Below are positions 55,413 to 64,000 of a stretch of DNA of 64,000 bases, piece after piece. Below the pieces are notes generated by a model that saw only the letters and a program-made list of their open reading frames with translations, had not been told where the DNA came from and searched no databases. This DNA comes from Sarcomyxa edulis. Taxonomy: Eukaryota; Basidiomycota; Agaricomycetes; Agaricales; Mycenaceae. The DNA lies in contig QUOL01000008.1 in assembly GCA_009761415.1 (NCBI GenBank), positions 558,001 through 622,000 of the forward strand, written 5' to 3'. A program made the translations under genes and the position numbers. Within the stretch, counting starts at the first letter, position 1, and every line of letters starts with the position of its first letter.

Positions 55413-56129
55413 AATGCAGGATGAAGTGAAGGGTGGGGGGATGAGGGGGTGAGCGTGTTGTTGACGCTGACGGGGTTGTTGAGTAGGTGGAGGGAGGGGG
55501 AAGATGGAGTACTTCGCAACCAGCACAAATCAAACGACATCCGTTCCTAACATCTTCGACATCAACTAACAGGTCTCTTTCTACCGCATATGGGCAGTCA
55601 TCAACCTTTCGACGGAGCACCCAAATTATCTTGCGCTTCCGCTCCCCATCCATGCCTTGTCCTTCCATTTTTTCGCTCTCCCCGACTCTCTTTGCATGAC
55701 TCTATATATCTATCACCACGAGGCCACCACATTTTCCTGCTACGCCGCACCCTCCTCGTCTTCGTGATTTTCTATTCTACCCTCCTTATAAGAATTCCTT
55801 TCTAGATCCTCCTTTAAACTTGATGTGTGATGTCGTGATGTTGTTGTCGGGTGGGCGGTGGTCTGGGTGTTCTTTGATTTTGTGCTTGATGGGTTGTACT
55901 TGCCATGGGGGGTGGAGGAAGTATGGTTTGGCGGTGTCAATTTACATGCATGTCAAGTAGTATGTCCGTTGAATGAGCCTGCTGCCAGCCTTCTGCTTCT
56001 TCGAACGACCACAGACTTTGAGTTTGAGTATCATTTCTCCATCAAACATGACTTCTAGTTCCTATTCGTATTGTCTTCAGTAAGAACCTATATCTTGAGG
56101 TCAATATTTCTCGAGACTTCAGCGCAAAA
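55413..56129. other. Intergenic
   Basis: DHH1 3' UTR and the promoter of the next plus-strand gene. G-rich tracts lie just after the DHH1 stop. Nothing else seen. Confidence 0.6.
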
Positions 56130-57581
56130 ATGGCGCCAGGACGAGATGAACTACCCATGTACGCTTCTTCTAATTCTACCCCACGTCTCCGCTCACCTCG
56201 TTCAATCGACCATCCTTTTGCCATTCAACATCAACCATCACGACGATCCGAATTCCCTATATCCACCTCTAGGTATCGCACTAATGCATCCAAATACAAT
56301 TTTCTCTTCTTCACGCCACGGAAACTACGATCCCTGTTGAAACTCCTCATTCCAGCTATTATCTTTGGCATTTTCGTAGGGCTCTATCTGTACGAGCCAC
56401 ATATCGAGCTCGCCTTTTATTCACGCTCATGGGTGCACCGGGAGATTGAACCAACACCACCGCTTTCAGGTTGCTTCGACCCCTCGAGGGTGAGCGATAA
56501 ATACAATGTCACAGATGCGATTTTCGGGCAACGAAGGTCCGAGGTGCAGGCAGGGTTACCTTTGAGAATGGGGTTGGATTGTTACGACTTTGCTGGCACC
56601 ATCCAGATGCCAGGGCGTCGGTCTAGCAGTCCACTACCAGCGGAGGAACGAATACAGTTCCACACATATTGGAGGACAGATCTTGCACCTTTTGGTCCTC
56701 GGCAAGAATGGATGCTCAAGTCTTTCTTCGCTACCCAGGATGTGTCGTCGTCTTCACGTCTTGTTCTATGGTCGAACGGGGACCTTGGTTCGAATGAAAT
56801 CTTGCGATCGTATGTCAACCGCTATCCTGACGCGTTTGCACTGCGTATCGTGGATATTCCTACATTGGCGAAAGGGACTGAGCTGGAAGGAAGTGATTTG
56901 TTGACGAGCAAAGATACAAAAGCGTGGGTTGACGGAGATCTTGTCCGATTACTGCTTCTATGGACTTACGGAGGCGTATGGGTTGACATGGACTCGCTGT
57001 TGACGCGAAACTTGGAGCCACTACTGGAACACGAATTCGTCACCCAGTGGGACTGTTATGGTGAGTACACAACTGCCATGCGTTTGTATTCCGACTTCAA
57101 CGTGATTTATGTTTCTCTAGATAAAAAGTATCAACCTTTTAACGGTGCTTTGATGCGTTTCCGACAACGGTCACCATATCTCTGCGAAGCCTTTCACATA
57201 ATGGCTACGTCCGCCCCTCCGCGGTCTGGTTCCACTGACTGGGGCTCCTTACTATACTTCAAACTTTGGCGCCGTCTCGTTGCGGCATCCATCCCCCCGT
57301 TCAAAGTATTACCGTTCTGCTTTAGCGACGGTCGCTCCTGTCGATTAGACAACCGCCTTCCAGATCCATTCGTTCCAGATAACTCTGCTGGAAAATGGAC
57401 CATGGGACTCGGGCTGGAAGAAGGTGGAGCGCTGGATGATGTACTCAACAAGAAGGTTTTTGGTGTACACCTTCATAATCAGTGGGAGAAGGCTTTCCCG
57501 ATCGGTGGATGGGTAGATCGATTGTTACTCAAGAGGTACGACCATAAGCTAGGTAAAAGGGATACGGAGGACGAGCCGTAA
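56130..57581 (+). CDS. GT32-like type II membrane glycosyltransferase
   Basis: Golgi-type glycosyltransferase with the DXD sugar-binding motif. About 463 residues after removal of one intron (57061-57120). A cytoplasmic N-terminus of about 70 residues is followed by the signal anchor LLKLLIPAIIFGIFVGLYLY and a lumenal catalytic domain: FHTYWRTDLAPFG, RLVLWSNGDLG, DTKAWVDGDLVRLLLLWTYG, then GGVWVDMDSLLTRNLEPLL with DMD as the metal-binding motif, PFNGALMRF, and GVHLHNQWEKAF. This arrangement matches the Gly_transf_sug (GT32) group that includes alpha-1,6-mannosyltransferases and capsule-related enzymes; donor and acceptor cannot be told. The intron is a multiple of three and stop-free, so an unspliced reading stays open. 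Confidence 0.85.
   Translation: MAPGRDELPMYASSNSTPRLRSPRSIDHPFAIQHQPSRRSEFPISTSRYRTNASKYNFLFFTPRKLRSLLKLLIPAIIFGIFVGLYLYEPHIELAFYSRSWVHREIEPTPPLSGCFDPSRVSDKYNVTDAIFGQRRSEVQAGLPLRMGLDCYDFAGTIQMPGRRSSSPLPAEERIQFHTYWRTDLAPFGPRQEWMLKSFFATQDVSSSSRLVLWSNGDLGSNEILRSYVNRYPDAFALRIVDIPTLAKGTELEGSDLLTSKDTKAWVDGDLVRLLLLWTYGGVWVDMDSLLTRNLEPLLEHEFVTQWDCYGEYTTAMRLYSDFNVIYVSLDKKYQPFNGALMRFRQRSPYLCEAFHIMATSAPPRSGSTDWGSLLYFKLWRRLVAASIPPFKVLPFCFSDGRSCRLDNRLPDPFVPDNSAGKWTMGLGLEEGGALDDVLNKKVFGVHLHNQWEKAFPIGGWVDRLLLKRYDHKLGKRDTEDEP
57061..57120 (+). other. Stop-free 60 nt intron in the GT32-like gene
   Basis: GTGAGT donor and TTTCTCTAG acceptor. Splicing forms DCYDKKYQPFNG, the expected family sequence. Retention would add 20 residues in frame. 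Confidence 0.75.
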
Positions 57582-57873
57582 AAATTCAACGACTCTTTGA
57601 CGCGGACGTAAATTATAATTTCCATCTTTTTGCTGCATTTCTTCCTGAGGCCTGACTAGGTAGACTGAAGGATGCAAGTCATGTGCAAGGTATGGATCTT
57701 GTCTATGTGATCGGTGTCTGACCTTCTGATTATGCATCATCAAGTCAGATAAAGGGACTCGTGTCCAACGCCCGGTCAGAAGCCTGACCCATCGCAGACT
57801 GTTAAGATGCGAATTATTATCACTAATCCTAGAGCCCCCTCAACACTTCCAGGAACTCGCTGAGCTCATAACA
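57582..57873. other. Short intergenic
   Basis: 3' UTR of the glycosyltransferase and promoter of the SDR. Nothing else seen. Confidence 0.6.
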
Positions 57874-59041
57874 ATGTCTGAAGGCATCGCAGCGTCTCGA
57901 GATGAACTCACGAAGAGGGTCATCCCACAAATGACCTTGTCCGATGCATCCAATCCACTTACTGCCCCTCCGCCTCCTCGGAGTCAGGTATCCCCTGCTG
58001 CAATAGCTGCGCAGCGATTTGCTATCGATGGATATGCTATCGGTAAAATCGTTGCTGGTTTCTTTCAAGCACTTGTGCATACTGATGAAGGTGGATATTG
58101 TAGTCACCGGTGGTGCAGGAAACTTGGGCCTCGAAGCCGCTCGTGCACTTCTCGAGGTAAGCACCCAACTGTCCCTCAACACGTGTCCTTGAACGACGCG
58201 CCCAGCACGGATCCCCTGGCATATCGATCTTCGATGTCCCATCCACATTGGCAACTTCGCGTCCTGCCATAGATGCCCTTTCTGCAGATTTTCCGAACGC
58301 AAGAATTATACTGAAAGCCGTTAACATCACGGAAGCGCAGCCCGTAGAAATTGCTGTAAAAGAAACCGCACAGGAACTCGGTAGTGTGGATATACTGCTC
58401 TGTTTCGCCGGCGTAGTCGGAACGGTGCATGCCACTGATATATCGAGCGAGGAATGGAACCGCGTTTTGAATGTCAACACCACAGGGAGTTGGTTCTGCG
58501 CGCAGGCTGTTGGAAGGTATCTCAATCCGTCGATATCTACTTTGTTGATCCAGTTAATTGAATTTGACATTCTCCAAGGCAAATGATCAAACAGGGGACA
58601 GGCGGGAGCATCGTTCTCGTAGCTTCCATCTCCGGACATCGCGTCAACTTCCCTCAACCCCAAGTTTCATACAACGTATCCAAGGGTGCACTGCTTCAAC
58701 TCAAGAGCTCGTTGGCGGCCGAGTGGGCTAGGTATGGGATACGCGTTAACAGCATCAGTCCTGGATATATGAACACCATCTTGAACGAAGGAGACGGGTT
58801 GGAAGAGTGTAGGAAGATATGGAACGGGAGGAATCCCATGGGCAGGATGGGGGAGCCAAGAGAACTTGCGGGCGTCGTCGTGTTACTGTGTAGCAAAGCT
58901 GGTTCGTATATCAATGGAGCCGACATTTTGGTAGATGGTGGGTATCTGGATCATTGTGTTTCTGTCGGCTGGCTTACGAAGAATGGTTCGCAGGGGGGAT
59001 CAGTGTCTTTTAGCTCATTCGCTTTGTATTCACCGACCTGA
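57874..59041 (+). CDS. SDR family polyol/sugar dehydrogenase-like
   Basis: NAD(P)-dependent short-chain dehydrogenase, nearest by eye to fungal arabinitol/xylulose/sorbose reductase-type SDRs. Exons 57874-57987, 58091-58156, 58206-58516 and 58579-59041 join to 317 residues. Motifs: VDIVVTGGAGNLGLEAARAL (cofactor), DILLCFAGVVG in place of the usual NNAG, NRVLNVNTTGSWFCAQA, IVLVASISGH (catalytic Ser), SYNVSKGALLQLKSSLAAEW (Tyr-x3-Lys), GIRVNSISPGYMNT, NPMGRMGEPRELAGVVVLL, and ADILVDGGY. About 30 residues follow DGGY, where family members normally stop; an unrecognised last intron at 58940 or later is possible. Substrate unknown. It is unrelated in position to the SDR at 2244. Confidence 0.83.
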
Positions 59042-59235
59042 TAAACTTGTATTCTACTCGTGACATCTTATGATCGGCTTTCATCACGCAAGATAACAAG
59101 ACTCCAAACTCGGAAGTCACATCCGCGCGACGCCCAAAAAAGTGGCTACAACTCGCCTCAAACGTCGTAAAACTCGTTTCCTCTCCTCCTCCTTCGTTTT
59201 AAAAGGTATTGGACTCAAACAAAAGATGAAAAATT

Positions 59236-59357
59236 CGACGCCAGCAGGACTTGAACCTGCGCCCTCATAGAGGAACAGATAACTAAGCAAGCTGACTAAG
59301 CACCAGAAGATACCCAGAAGTTCTAATCTGTCGCCGTAACCACTTGGCTATAGCGCC
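59236..59357 (-). tRNA. tRNA-Ser(AGA) with intron
   Basis: Reading the minus strand from 59357: acceptor GGCGCTA pairs with TGGCGTC (two G-U pairs), discriminator G; D arm GCC-AAGTGGTTAC-GGC; anticodon stem ACAGA/TCTGT with loop TTAGAA..A; a long variable arm (TCCTCTATGAGGG), as in serine tRNAs; T arm GCAGG-TTCAAGT-CCTGC. Anticodon AGA. A 40 nt intron (59281-59320) sits one base 3' of the anticodon, the canonical site. Mature length about 82 before CCA. Confidence 0.93.
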
Positions 59358-60497
59358 GTGAAGACCTTCCCAAGGTTGGAAGATACAAGGTTGAGGACGA
59401 CGAGACGCGTCAAATTTAGAGTGACATCGGGTCACATGGTGTCCTCTGCAATGTTTGTCACGCTTGTTGTAGTACTTGCCTGATGCCACTGCCAGTGACT
59501 CCTCAATGTCTCATTGCTCAATGTAGTAGCGCTCATCCGACTCCTCCCCAGTCACTCAAAGCGTTTGAGCGTCTCAGGTTGTTTCCAGTCAACACAGCCT
59601 CATATAGATCGAACAAAGCCATCAGCCCATCATGATGATGCCACGGCCAGGCCTCCCAGCATCAGATGTCCTCGTCGGCCCTCCGTGTGCATGTCAACGG
59701 CTGCACAACCTATAGCTACTGCCACTCGACGCGGAAGACCTTCAGGTCACAGGAACATTCGACTCTTCCAAGTTGAACATGCTGACTCAGTCGTTGTAGA
59801 TGTCGGTGCGTTCACCTTTACTGGCAAAAATTGTTTGTTCAGTCAGCTCCTCACCACTTGAGTCCGCCTCCAACATGAAAGCTATCGAAGACTGGACACG
59901 ACCCAACTTTCGCGAATATCCTCTCCTCTTTTCGCTGATGGAGTCATGATCTACTAAGGCCTGGGAGTTGTACTTAGTTTTGATCTGTACCCAAATAACT
60001 TGGCTATCATAGCGTCGTGAAAGGATGCTCATTGCAAACATCCGAGTCCAGTATTTTTCCCCAGATGCTGGCATGGCGTCTCTCAAGGAGTCAAGACTCT
60101 GCAGCCAAGCTGCCCTGCCCAGTCGGGAAGCCTCGATCTCTATTAGGTACAGCCATACGGGTACAAAAATACCAGATCCACGAGATCTGCTCGCGAATTT
60201 TGAATTTTGGAGCAAGACCTTCTTCTTCCTCTGAGCTTTATGGCCTGACTTGTACTTCAAGCTGCGCAGCGGTATCTCCAAGTCTCTAGCTGCAGGGACA
60301 TGGCAGAAACGCCAGTCTGCGCAGGCAGTTCTGACGTTACCAAAGGAATGTACATCGCAAAATGTTTTATGCAGCTATACTCTATAAGTAGCCCCATCAA
60401 GGGGAATCTGTTCTTGACCGTGACGTTCCTGTACCGTCAATTCTCACTCTTTCCCTCCTCACACTCTTTTGGTACACCTCTTCACTCTTTAGAGGCC
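59358..60497. other. Intergenic with tRNA relic
   Basis: Contains the degenerate tRNA-Ser-like stretch described separately and the promoter of the next gene. Other open frames (for example 59787-60281 minus) show no known domain. Confidence 0.55.
59977..60020 (-). pseudogene. Degenerate 5' half of a tRNA-Ser copy
   Basis: The plus strand here (TGATCTGT ... AACTTGGCTAT ... AGCGTCGTGAAAG) aligns with the 5' half of the tRNA-Ser gene 650 bp away (TAATCTGT ... CACTTGGCTAT ... AGCGCCGTGAAG) with a 2-3 base insertion and substitutions. The T arm is not seen, so it is probably non-functional. Confidence 0.6.
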
Positions 60498-61883
60498 ATG
60501 TTCACGCCCCCCGCTTCCCCACAACCTCTCTTCGTCGAAAAAGGCTCGGACCCTATGTCTCCTATGGCCGAAGTGGAAACCAACTCTCCCACAGGTCGTA
60601 CGAGCATTCCTTCTCAAAATATTCCCGAGTTAAAACGACGGGTTGGCCGTAAAACAAAATGGACAGTCCTAGCTGTACCTCTCGTGCTCATCCTGATAAC
60701 GGCTTCTACGCGCTACATAACTCACCCCATCGTTTTCGACGCTTTCTCGGACCCACCGCCATTGTCGGCGGACTGGCATGTATGGACATCCAGATTGAGT
60801 GATTGGACACCACATAAACGACACCTCGCAGTCGATTCTCAACTGGATGTCGCGTCCGAGTCGTCGAGTGCATCAGCATCAATCGCTTTCCCTTCCTCTA
60901 CGTTGCCGTCAGAGTCACTAGCGTTGAGCACCGCTACACCGACCTCTGGCACTTCGTCCGATACACAGGACATTCCCACTGTTCCCGATTCCACTCCAGT
61001 GCTTCCTACTCCGTTCCCTCAGCCATTCGATACCCTGGCCATCAATTTCTCCAGCGTCACATGCTACAACTTTATCCTCAATATGACGAACACCGCTCCT
61101 TTTCGTTCATGCCGTCCATTCTCTCTCCTTTTGTCGACTTCTAATGAGTTTATTCAGGTATGTTCTCTTCACACTGTCGTAAGACCAACACCTGATAGGA
61201 TATCCTCTGCATTTTTGTTTTCATTGATGGTATCACGAGTAGGCCCAGAGTAATCTCACCGAGTTGAACGCAATTGTATGGGGAACCTGCAACACGACTT
61301 TGAGCGAAGATCAATGCGACGCGAACATGGCGTGGTTTGCTTCAGACTTGCAAACCGCATGCGTGGACGATCTCACAGCGAGGAATTCCCAGGCTGTAAA
61401 TGCACTCACAGGTAATGCCTTCTTGAAGCTGTACGCGCCATGCTGACTTTTACCCCATTTTCACAAGGCCTCCAAAGTTACTCACTGATGCGAAAGGCCG
61501 GATGTCTTCAAGATCCCACTACTGATACCTACTGCTACGTCGCAGCAGTCCACAATACCAATCCATCGGACACATATTTCTACGAACTTCCCCTCGACAT
61601 CAGTCTACCCTCCAGCACCGAACCGACTTGTTCTGCTTGTTCACAGAGTCTGATGACACTATACGCCGATTCATTGGAGAATTCTACAGAGGCTCCGATG
61701 CTGCAAGGATTACAGAACACGTACCCCAATGCTTCGAGACTAGCTGTTGCTAGCTGCGGAACAAGCTACGCGCAAGTCATCGGAGTGACGAGCGGTGCGC
61801 TTCCTTTCAGGCGAAATACAGTTTCGGCCATGGGAGCAGCGGCCGTTCTTCTAGGCGGGGTCATCCTCGAGGCGCTATTATGA
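60498..61883 (+). CDS. DUF7729-like secreted/anchored Cys-rich glycoprotein
   Basis: Exons 60498-61157, 61243-61411 and 61468-61883 join in frame to 414 residues. A cytoplasmic Pro/Ser-rich N-terminus with basic RRVGRKTK precedes a membrane anchor (WTVLAVPLVLILITASTRYI), then a Ser/Thr-rich stalk. The Cys-patterned domain reads INFSSVTCYNFILNMTN, FRSCRPFSLLLSTSNEFIQ, then IVWGTCNTTLSEDQCDANM, LMRKAGCLQDPTTDTYCYV and STEPTCSACSQSLMTLYA, and ends in a hydrophobic tail (AMGAAAVLLGGVILEALL) like a GPI signal. This matches the fungal DUF7729 pattern as I know it. Function unknown; several N-glycosylation sequons suggest a surface protein. The start at MFTPPASPQ is preferred over an in-frame Met at 60300 without conserved character. 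Confidence 0.8.
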
Positions 61884-63709
61884 TTTGGTATGATTCACGA
61901 TCCCTGTCTTTGTTAATTCTTACGGCCTATGATGGATGGGTTGGATGGATGAGGTTTTGTATAATCTTTGTTATCACTTTCGTTCATGTGTGTTTTCTTT
62001 TCTTTCGGATTTTTTGGGCTTGTTGGACTGTTTATACAATCGTTGGGTGAATATCTATTGCTACTTTTACTATTACTTACTGTGATCTACTCTCTAGTCA
62101 TCGGTGCATGCTTTACACACTCTATCTTTTCTTGTTCTGTTATTTATATCCCCTCTTTCTGTTTTCCCCATAACCCTCACTCCCTACTGGATGGCTCCCT
62201 ACTGGGTGGCTAACGAGACTCGAGAGCATGGACTATACATATATCCCCCATCCCACTCACCGCCGCTGTATCACTGCTAACATTACATCGCATCTTCACA
62301 TACCCTTCCTTCTATCTTCCACGTCGGCGGAGGTTCGGCTGAAATTGCTTCCTGCACCCCCCCCCTACTCACATACGCATATCACCATCGACTGTCTTCC
62401 ACAGCGCACTCTGTAGATACGAAACGTCATAGAATTAAGCGCTGCTACACATGTCTGCCATCACCATCTGTTCATGCCACTGGTACACTAGTGTTTCTCG
62501 GCGAACAGCTTTTTGGTCCGAGTCCGAGTCTGCCTTGTGGCGCTGACAGAAACAACATGTCAAGGAAAAATCAAAGATGTGTGATACTAGTGATACATCT
62601 TATACTGACTGCCTTGCGAAGATTCGTACCATATCCAAACTGTCGGTTCGTACCCCATCTTCCCCCTCTAACCCGACTCGATGTTTGATGAATAATGTTC
62701 AAGAGCTTACTTGGGTTCAGATGCAATTTTATGCTTCTCTGGCTTGAATGAAATCCGCGTGGGCCCGAAAGTATCGTTTCGCCGATTCATGTAAGTGAAC
62801 GAAGTATATGCAGTTATAGGGAGCGAAGAGGGCTGAGATAGAAGAGGGTAGAGTGAAAAGTAAACGCACAGTGCTTGCGGCGAAGACTCATTAACTAGGC
62901 TTCAATGTGAATGCATGGGCTGACTTGACAGAGTTGGCACAACGCACTCGCACGGATAGTTGAATTAGCGGCTCATCAGGAAGTTGAGTATACAGTTCAG
63001 CGATTGGGCCCGTAGTGTATCTCTTCGGTACTTCATCCATGAGCTTGTGACACGTCAAAAAATATTGCGTTCTGTGTAAAATAGTAGCCATTCACAAAGG
63101 TGATATCAGTATATCATGAGACTACGCACACCAACTTCGTTCCTGTCCTGGTGCAAATAATGTCTGCTTGTATCGGGAACGAGTACGATCCACATACGTT
63201 CGTCGGACAAGAACGACTCGGAGATAAAAATCGTCATGGAGGCATAATAGAGGCTAGTCTGAATCTTGCGAATGTGGCCCTCGTAGATTCTAGTCGAGCT
63301 GTAGACCATTTAGGGGGCACGAAGGACGTCAGAGAAGAGATAGGTCAGAAATTAGATCTTCGCTAGCAAGAACAACATGAGTCCTCGAAGATACATCGTT
63401 TGGTAGCACCGACAAAATTTCGGCGTTCTGTCAGTACGAAAAGCCCCTCTGGTGAGAATTTAAAGGGCCTGTGTGCTAGTTCAGCATCCAGACGGTGGGC
63501 AGGTCGAAAAAAAAAACATGTGGGTCCATGGGGGTCAAGATCAAGAGACGCGTCCACGTTGCATAGCCGACAGCATTTCGCATCTTGACTTTGTCGAGCT
63601 CGACCACAATTCTTCGACATTTCTTTGCAGTGACATCAAACTCATTCAAAACGCCCTTGGATTGTGAGCTTGGATACCCTCGAAAACAAGCCCTATTTTG
63701 GATCTCGAA
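61884..63709. other. 1.8 kb intergenic region
   Basis: 3' UTR of the DUF7729-like gene at the left and the p24 promoter at the right. T-rich and pyrimidine-rich stretches dominate 61960-62400. I see no gene, tRNA or transposon. Confidence 0.55.
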
Positions 63710-64000
63710 ATGTCCCGACCTCGATCACCTACTCCCGGACGGCCATGGACACTCTCACCCCTTCTTCTCTTGACTCTCTTCGCTATATGTCTACCAACTA
63801 ATGCCATCAAATTTGCTCTCCAAGCATACCGATATCCACCTGCAAAATGTATCTGGAATCCTGCTCACATCAACGCCCTCGTCATCGTCACAGCGAACGT
63901 TGGGCCAGGAGAGAATCAACGCGTCGACATCGAGATCGTAGATTCAAGTCCACAAAAGAACGTTTATCTTAGCAAAAAGGGAATCAAGGCAGAGACGAGG
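63710..64000 (+). CDS. ERV25: p24 cargo receptor, ERV25-like (5' part, cut by window end)
   Basis: First 97 codons of a p24/emp24 family protein that cycles between ER and Golgi in COPII/COPI vesicles and sorts GPI-anchored and other cargo. Signal peptide LSPLLLLTLFAICLPTNA, mature start IKFALQAYRYPPAKCIWN with the first GOLD-domain Cys, then NALVIVTANVGPGENQRVDI, EIVDSSPQKNVYLSKKGIK. The GPGENQRVD and KNVYLSKK stretches match the delta (ERV25) branch. The frame is still open at 64000; the second Cys, coiled coil, transmembrane helix and cytoplasmic sorting signals lie outside the window. Confidence 0.9.
   Translation, partial: MSRPRSPTPGRPWTLSPLLLLTLFAICLPTNAIKFALQAYRYPPAKCIWNPAHINALVIVTANVGPGENQRVDIEIVDSSPQKNVYLSKKGIKAETR

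Overview
The window is nuclear DNA from a filamentous basidiomycete, most likely an Agaricomycete. Nearly every gene is split by short GT-AG introns of about 50-90 bases. Several families are typical of mushroom-forming fungi: a macrofage-activating-glycoprotein pair, DUF6699-like and DUF7729-like proteins, a CYP53-type P450 and a GH71 alpha-1,3-glucanase. I can support 20 protein genes (one cut by the window end), one intron-containing tRNA-Ser and one tRNA relic. All gene models come from reading exon joins by eye, so splice sites may be off by a few bases.

Region by region. At 0.1-3.8 kb, two sugar/polyol dehydrogenases diverge from a 415 bp spacer: a zinc-dependent xylitol/sorbitol dehydrogenase and a 2-deoxy-D-gluconate-dehydrogenase-like SDR. 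Both are rich in homopolymers and simple repeats. From 3.8 to 8.1 kb I see no gene, only short tandem repeats. A malic enzyme (8.1-10.6), a single-pass membrane protein (10.9-12.0) and a large ABCC transporter (12.7-19.9) follow. The transporter diverges from the DNA primase small subunit (20.3-21.9), which is followed by a secreted acid sphingomyelinase-like enzyme (22.0-24.8).

From 25 to 37.3 kb the DNA is rearranged. It holds a hAT-like non-autonomous element with a second, long-TIR element inserted inside one of its terminal repeats, and a second copy of the flanking DNA without the insertion. It also holds a 2.1-2.3 kb inverted duplication, each arm carrying a macrofage-activating-glycoprotein gene. 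Between the arms sit an MNT-like nucleotidyltransferase and a GH71 glucanase. The nucleotidyltransferase is the best candidate here for a little-described system.

From 37.4 kb on the order is: a Xi-class glutathione transferase, a CYP53-like P450, a membrane protein, a DUF6699-like protein, an OPT transporter, GET5, a complex I NDUFS5-like subunit sharing a 183 bp bidirectional promoter with GET5, the DHH1 RNA helicase, a GT32-like glycosyltransferase, a second SDR, tRNA-Ser(AGA), a DUF7729-like glycoprotein, and the start of an ERV25-type p24 cargo receptor that runs off the end. Housekeeping genes (primase, GET5, complex I, DHH1, p24) interleave with secreted and detoxification genes, and no biosynthetic cluster is evident.
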